28,456 bases of DNA, from positions 1 through 28,456 of the forward strand of contig NCED01000016.1 of the NCBI GenBank assembly GCA_002280485.1, written 5' to 3'. The notes under the pieces are model-generated. The model had not been told where the DNA came from and did no database searches. It saw only the letters and a program-made list of their open reading frames with translations. Origin of the DNA: Caulobacterales bacterium 32-69-10 (GTDB taxonomy: Bacteria; Pseudomonadota; Alphaproteobacteria; Caulobacterales; Caulobacteraceae). The translations under genes were made by a program, and so were the position numbers. Shown piece after piece: positions 25,324-28,456 of the stretch (position 1 is the first letter of the stretch; the number at the start of each line of letters is the position of its first letter).

Positions 25324-26376
25324 TCACTTGCCGAACAGCTTGGCCCAGCGGCGCTTCTCGCGGGTCTTCCAGGCGCCGCGATGGTAGGCGTCGGAGGCGA
25401 TCAGCGGCACCACCGTGGTGGCCTCGGCGAAGACCATCTGCTCGTGGGTGGTCTGCACCTTGCCCCAGGAGGCGGCCTCCTTGAGCGTCGAGGACGAGCA
25501 GGCCCCGTCGCGGACGTCGGCGACGGTGATCTGGACCGCGTAGCGGTGCATCTCCGCCTCGACCCCGAGGATCTCGGCGCAGACCACCGTGTCCTGGGCG
25601 AAGTTCTTGGGCACCCCGCCGCCGACCATGAACAGGCCGGTGACGCCCGCGGCGATCTTGATGTCGGTCAGCTCGCGGAAATCGGCGATGGCGTCGAGCA
25701 TCATGTAGGGCTGGCCCGCGGCCGCCCGCTCCTTCTGGTGCTTGACCAGGCCGAAGCCGGCCGACGAGTCGACGAAGGCCGGGCAGAAGATCGGCACGCC
25801 TTCCTCGTAGGCGGTCTGGATCAGGCTGCCCGGCTTCTTGGCGTTGCCCTCCGACAGCCACTTGCCCATCTCCCAGATGAACTCGCGGCTGGAATAGCCG
25901 CGCGGCTCCAGACGGTTGGCGATCTGCAGGATGGTGTGGTCACAGGCCTGCAGCTCCTCCTCGTCGATATAGGTGTCGTAGATGCGGTCGATGTAGTTCT
26001 CGCGCAGCACGTTGTCGTCGACGGGGCCGGCGGCCTGATAGTGCTTGAAGCCCAGGGCCTCGAAGAAATCCATGTCGACGATCGAGGCGCCGGTGGCGAC
26101 CACCGCGTCGACCATGCCGAACTTCACCATGTCGCGGTAGACGTCCATGCAGCCGCCGGCCGAGGTCGAGCCGGCCAGGATCAGCCAGGGCGAGCAGGCC
26201 TGGTCCTCGATGGCCATGGAGAAGATGTCGGCGGCGCGGGCGGTGTCGCGCGACGAAAAGCTCATGCCGCGCATGGCGTCGATCACCGGCCGGGCGTCGA
26301 AGGACGTGATGTCGACGTGCTGGACGACATTGGCGAGCAGCTCGGCCTTGGTGTTGGATTGGACGGGAGCGTTCAT
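25324..26376 (-). CDS. Deoxyhypusine-synthase-like protein, probable homospermidine-type synthase
   Basis: A 350-residue protein of the deoxyhypusine synthase fold, which uses NAD to transfer an aminobutyl group. The nucleophilic lysine that carries the imine intermediate is conserved as Lys306 in STLKEAASWGKVQTT, matching the family's EAVSWGK motif. The NAD-site glycine-rich segments ILAGSTSAGG (67-75) and FMVGGGVPKNFAQD (249-262), and the FVDSSAGFGL region, are also present. Bacteria lack the eIF5A target of eukaryotic DHS, and bacterial relatives in this group are known or predicted to make homospermidine from putrescine. The start at 26376 follows AAAGGGAAA. It lies downstream of a decarboxylase gene in the same direction, separated by a terminator. 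Confidence 0.9.
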   Translation of the reverse strand: MNAPVQSNTKAELLANVVQHVDITSFDARPVIDAMRGMSFSSRDTARAADIFSMAIEDQACSPWLILAGSTSAGGCMDVYRDMVKFGMVDAVVATGASIVDMDFFEALGFKHYQAAGPVDDNVLRENYIDRIYDTYIDEEELQACDHTILQIANRLEPRGYSSREFIWEMGKWLSEGNAKKPGSLIQTAYEEGVPIFCPAFVDSSAGFGLVKHQKERAAAGQPYMMLDAIADFRELTDIKIAAGVTGLFMVGGGVPKNFAQDTVVCAEILGVEAEMHRYAVQITVADVRDGACSSSTLKEAASWGKVQTTHEQMVFAEATTVVPLIASDAYHRGAWKTREKRRWAKLFGK

Positions 26377-26451
26377 CTTCGAGGTTTCCCTTTGGGGTGA
26401 TCGCCCGTCTCAAAACCAGCTCAAGCCCGGACGGTGCGACGGGCGAGAGCG

Positions 26452-26490
26452 AAAAGGGGCGCGCCCCCGCTCGCAGAAGCGGGGACGCGC
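26452..26490 (-). terminator. Terminator between the PLP decarboxylase and the deoxyhypusine-synthase-like gene
   Basis: Minus-strand GCGCGTCCCCGCT (complement of 26478-26490) pairs with AGCGGGGGCGCGC (complement of 26459-26471) with one mismatch around a 6-base loop, followed by CCCTTTTC. It lies 28 bases past the decarboxylase stop at 26518, so the decarboxylase is at least partly separated transcriptionally from the next gene. Confidence 0.8.
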
Positions 26491-26517
26491 GCTTTTAGTT
26501 TCAAATCGCCTGTGCGG

Positions 26518-27771
26518 CTACTTCCGACGACGCTTACGACGGGCGCGCGACAACCTGACGACGGAGCTCTCCTCCGCCTGCCGGGGCGTCGAGATGGTCC
26601 GCTTGGCCAGGCCGTACATCGAGGCCATGGGCGCATCGCCCACCTCGACGGTCTCGGTGTCGCCGTAGCCGTTGAAGCGGGTGTTCATGGCCACGCCGTA
26701 GGCGCCCAGCATGCCGATCTCGACATAGTCGCCCTCGTCCACATCGGCCGGCAGCCAGAACGGGCCCGGCATGTGGTCGATGGAGTCGCAGGTCGGGCCG
26801 TAGAAGCGGAACGGCTTCAGCTCGCCGTCATTGACCGCGACCTCGTCCTGATCGGGACGCACCAGCTTGACCGGGAACGGCCACTTGGCGTGGGTGGCGT
26901 CGAACATCGAGCCGTAGGACCCGTCGTTGAGATAAAGGGCGTCGCCCTTCCTCAGCTCGACCTTAGCCAGGATCGACGAGCTTTCGGCCACCAGCGCCCG
27001 GCCGGGTTCGCACCACAGCTCGGTGGTCTCGTGGACCTTCATCTCCTCGAAACCGCGATGGATCGAGTCGACATAGTCCTCGAGGGCCGGCGGGGTCATG
27101 CCCGGATAGACCGACGGGAAGCCGCCGCCCACGTCGACCACGTCGGCGAAGACGCCGGCGCGGACCAGGGCGCGGGAGGCCTGGGCCATGGCCGCCTGAT
27201 AGGCGGTCGGCCGCATGCACTGCGAGCCCACGTGGAAGGCCACGCCCATCAGATCCTCGGTCGCCCGCCGGGTGGCGAGCAGCAGCGAGGGGGCCTGGTC
27301 GGTCGAGACGCCGAACTTGCCCGACAGGGTGTAGGCAGCGCCCTCGGTGGCGACGGCCAGACGGACCATCAGGTTGAGGTCCTTGGCGTTCCCCGTGGCG
27401 GCCAGGATCTTCTCCAGCTCCTCGTGACAGTCGAGGGAGAAGGTCCGCACCCCATAGTCGAAGTAGGCCTTGGAGATCGCCGCCCGGCTCTTGACCGGGT
27501 GCATGAAGGCCATGCGGGCGCCAGGGGCCGACTGGGCCACCAGCTCGATCTCGGGAATGGACGCCACGTCGAATGCGCGCACCCCGTTGTCCCATAGGGT
27601 CTCGATGACCCAGGGAGAGGGGTTCGCCTTAACGGCGTAGAGAACGTCGCCTTTGAAGTTTTCCTGGAACCAGGTCGCTGCTAGGGCCACCGCGTCTGGA
27701 CGCACAAGTGCGACCGGACGTTCGGGGGACCGCTCACGGACCAGGTCCAGGGGCGTATGGTACGTGCGCAA
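26518..27771 (-). CDS. PLP-dependent ornithine/lysine decarboxylase, alanine-racemase fold
   Basis: A 417-residue group IV decarboxylase that most likely converts ornithine (or lysine) to putrescine (or cadaverine). Key residues: Lys48 binds PLP (LYAVKANP), HVGSQ at 180-184, GGGFP at 215-219, the phosphate-site EPGR at 255-258, and Cys328-Asp329 in YGPTCDSID, the residues supplied across the dimer. The C-terminus is unusually basic, ending RRKRRRK. No ATG precedes the conserved start in frame before a stop at 27813, so the TTG at 27771 with GGGGG about ten bases upstream is the likely start. Ornithine versus lysine specificity cannot be fixed by eye. A 267-base gap separates it from the divergent phnC. 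Confidence 0.9.
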   Translation of the reverse strand: MRTYHTPLDLVRERSPERPVALVRPDAVALAATWFQENFKGDVLYAVKANPSPWVIETLWDNGVRAFDVASIPEIELVAQSAPGARMAFMHPVKSRAAISKAYFDYGVRTFSLDCHEELEKILAATGNAKDLNLMVRLAVATEGAAYTLSGKFGVSTDQAPSLLLATRRATEDLMGVAFHVGSQCMRPTAYQAAMAQASRALVRAGVFADVVDVGGGFPSVYPGMTPPALEDYVDSIHRGFEEMKVHETTELWCEPGRALVAESSSILAKVELRKGDALYLNDGSYGSMFDATHAKWPFPVKLVRPDQDEVAVNDGELKPFRFYGPTCDSIDHMPGPFWLPADVDEGDYVEIGMLGAYGVAMNTRFNGYGDTETVEVGDAPMASMYGLAKRTISTPRQAEESSVVRLSRARRKRRRK

Positions 27772-28038
27772 TTCACGTAGCCCCCATATGAAGTTGACCC
27801 AGATCCGGCGTTAGCAGCGTTTCGACTGTTCCGGGGTCCGCCGGGAATGCGCAGATAGGCATTTCCCCCCGCCATGTAAAGACCTAGCGGCGAATCAGGC
27901 GCCCCTGACGCACGCCCGACGCCCACTGTGGCCGCCGGGCCGCGCCACCTGAGGCGGCGTGTCATAAAATAGTTGACCTGCCGGGCGTAAGTCCCGCCGT
28001 TGGCGGCTGACCGTCCACCAGGATCGCTGCTCACACCC
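27772..28038. other. Divergent intergenic region between the PLP decarboxylase and phnC
   Basis: These 267 bases should hold promoters for both flanking genes. No coding region is visible. A PhoB-box-like sequence at 27959-27976 is listed separately. At the decarboxylase end, TACGTG (27761-27766) and CACGTA (27774-27779) form a 6-bp inverted repeat with a 7-base spacer, covering the TTG start codon. Nothing else stands out. Confidence 0.4.
27959..27976 (+). promoter_or_regulatory. PhoB-box-like sequence upstream of phnC
   Basis: GTGTCAT-AAAA-TAGTTGA has a first half-site matching the PhoB box (CTGTCAT) at six of seven positions, the correct 4-base AT-rich linker, and a weak second half-site. 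It is 62 bases upstream of the phnC start. Phosphonate/phosphate transporters are typical PhoB targets, but the second half is poor, so this is tentative. Confidence 0.4.
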
Positions 28039-28456
28039 ATGCCCGCCGAAGTCGTGTTCGAAACCCGCGACGTGTCGAAGACCTTCGGGGCTCGCCGCGC
28101 CCTCGACGGGGTGTCCCTGCTTGTCCACAAGGGCGAGATGGTCGCCCTGATCGGCCCCTCGGGGTCAGGCAAGTCTACCCTGCTGCGGGCGCTGACGGGG
28201 CTGGTCCCCATCGACGCCGGCTCCGGCCGCATCACGGCGTTCGGCCTGCCGGTGCAGGAGGACGGCCGCATCAGCGCCGACGTCCGCCAGATTCGCGCCC
28301 GGGTGGGCTTCATCTTCCAGCAGTTCAACCTGGTCGGGCGGCTGACCCTGTTCTCCAACGCCATGATCGGCGCCCTGGCCCGGGGGCCCGCCTGGCGCGG
28401 CCTGCTCGGCCTGTGGCCCGCCGACGAGAAACGTCGCTGCATGGAGGCCCTGGCCC
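28039..28456 (+). CDS. phnC: Phosphonate ABC transporter ATP-binding protein PhnC, N-terminal part
   Basis: The frame is open from an ATG at 28039 to the window edge (139 residues). Walker A is GPSGSGKST at 39-47, and the Q-loop lies in GFIFQQFNLVGRLTLFSNAMIG (about 90-111). The FQQFNLVGRL motif and the GALARGPAWRGLLGLWP segment are characteristic of PhnC, the ATPase of the PhnCDE importer for phosphonates, phosphite or phosphate at the inner membrane. The ABC signature and Walker B lie beyond the edge. phnD and phnE would be expected to follow. A PhoB-box-like site upstream fits phosphate-starvation control. Confidence 0.92.
   Translation, partial: MPAEVVFETRDVSKTFGARRALDGVSLLVHKGEMVALIGPSGSGKSTLLRALTGLVPIDAGSGRITAFGLPVQEDGRISADVRQIRARVGFIFQQFNLVGRLTLFSNAMIGALARGPAWRGLLGLWPADEKRRCMEALA

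Noticed and set aside
25268..25861. Minus-strand frame ending IPAKAGIQT
   Set aside because: It is an out-of-frame reading of the deoxyhypusine-synthase-like gene plus the palindromic repeat.
25324..26376. Hypusine modification system
   Set aside because: Although the protein has the deoxyhypusine synthase fold, bacteria lack the eIF5A substrate and no deoxyhypusine hydroxylase is nearby. A polyamine-forming role fits the neighbours better.
27681..28442. 253-codon minus-strand frame
   Set aside because: It is antisense to phnC and runs through the intergenic region without domain resemblance.

Overview
The window is about 28.5 kb of GC-rich chromosome from an alphaproteobacterium, most likely in the Caulobacterales (Caulobacter/Phenylobacterium type). 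This is inferred from the very high GC at third codon positions, a DUF2794 protein, a Bax-inhibitor-1 homologue, a CcmAB pair beside aconitase, a large TonB-dependent receptor, one promoter -10 that fits the Caulobacter sigma-73 consensus, and intergenic palindromes of types common in this group. The genus cannot be fixed from the sequence alone. Nothing looks like a prophage, integrated plasmid, insertion sequence, CRISPR array, rRNA or tRNA; it reads as core chromosome.

Layout. 1-2.7 kb: the 3' end of a UDP-glucuronate decarboxylase-type gene, a Bax inhibitor-1/YccA membrane protein with a clear terminator, a DUF2794 protein, a gene-free stretch with an orphan terminator-like hairpin, and a secreted DUF1223 thioredoxin-like protein. 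2.8-9.0 kb: aconitase acnA on the minus strand, and divergently ccmA-ccmB (heme exporter), a GNAT acetyltransferase and cysS. 9.0-13.3 kb: an SRPBCC protein translationally coupled to a NifU-like Fe-S scaffold protein, then yidD, thrS and a family 2 glycosyltransferase. 13.3-19.5 kb: a surface-glycan or lipid-carrier set with two multi-membrane GT39/ArnT-like transferases, a polyprenyl-phosphate-sugar-synthase-like GT2 and an FkbM methyltransferase. It is interrupted by a divergent DUF2239/GIY-YIG nuclease pair whose 57-bp shared promoter carries two ACCCGGGT palindromes. 19.6-22.1 kb: a TonB-dependent receptor with a strong terminator.

22.2-27.8 kb is a polyamine block. Agmatine deiminase (aguA) and N-carbamoylputrescine amidase (aguB) overlap by one base and convert agmatine to putrescine. 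An HSL-type alpha/beta hydrolase follows. On the minus strand come a deoxyhypusine-synthase-like protein, probably a homospermidine-type synthase, and an ornithine/lysine-decarboxylase-type PLP enzyme. Together they give two routes to putrescine and a likely route from putrescine to a triamine. The window ends in the first 418 bases of phnC (phosphonate/phosphate ABC transporter ATPase), preceded by a PhoB-box-like sequence.

The most interesting items are the DUF2239/GIY-YIG pair with its twin-operator promoter, the polyamine block, a perfect 11-bp hairpin just before thrS, and the ccmAB pair lacking ccmC/ccmD beside it.
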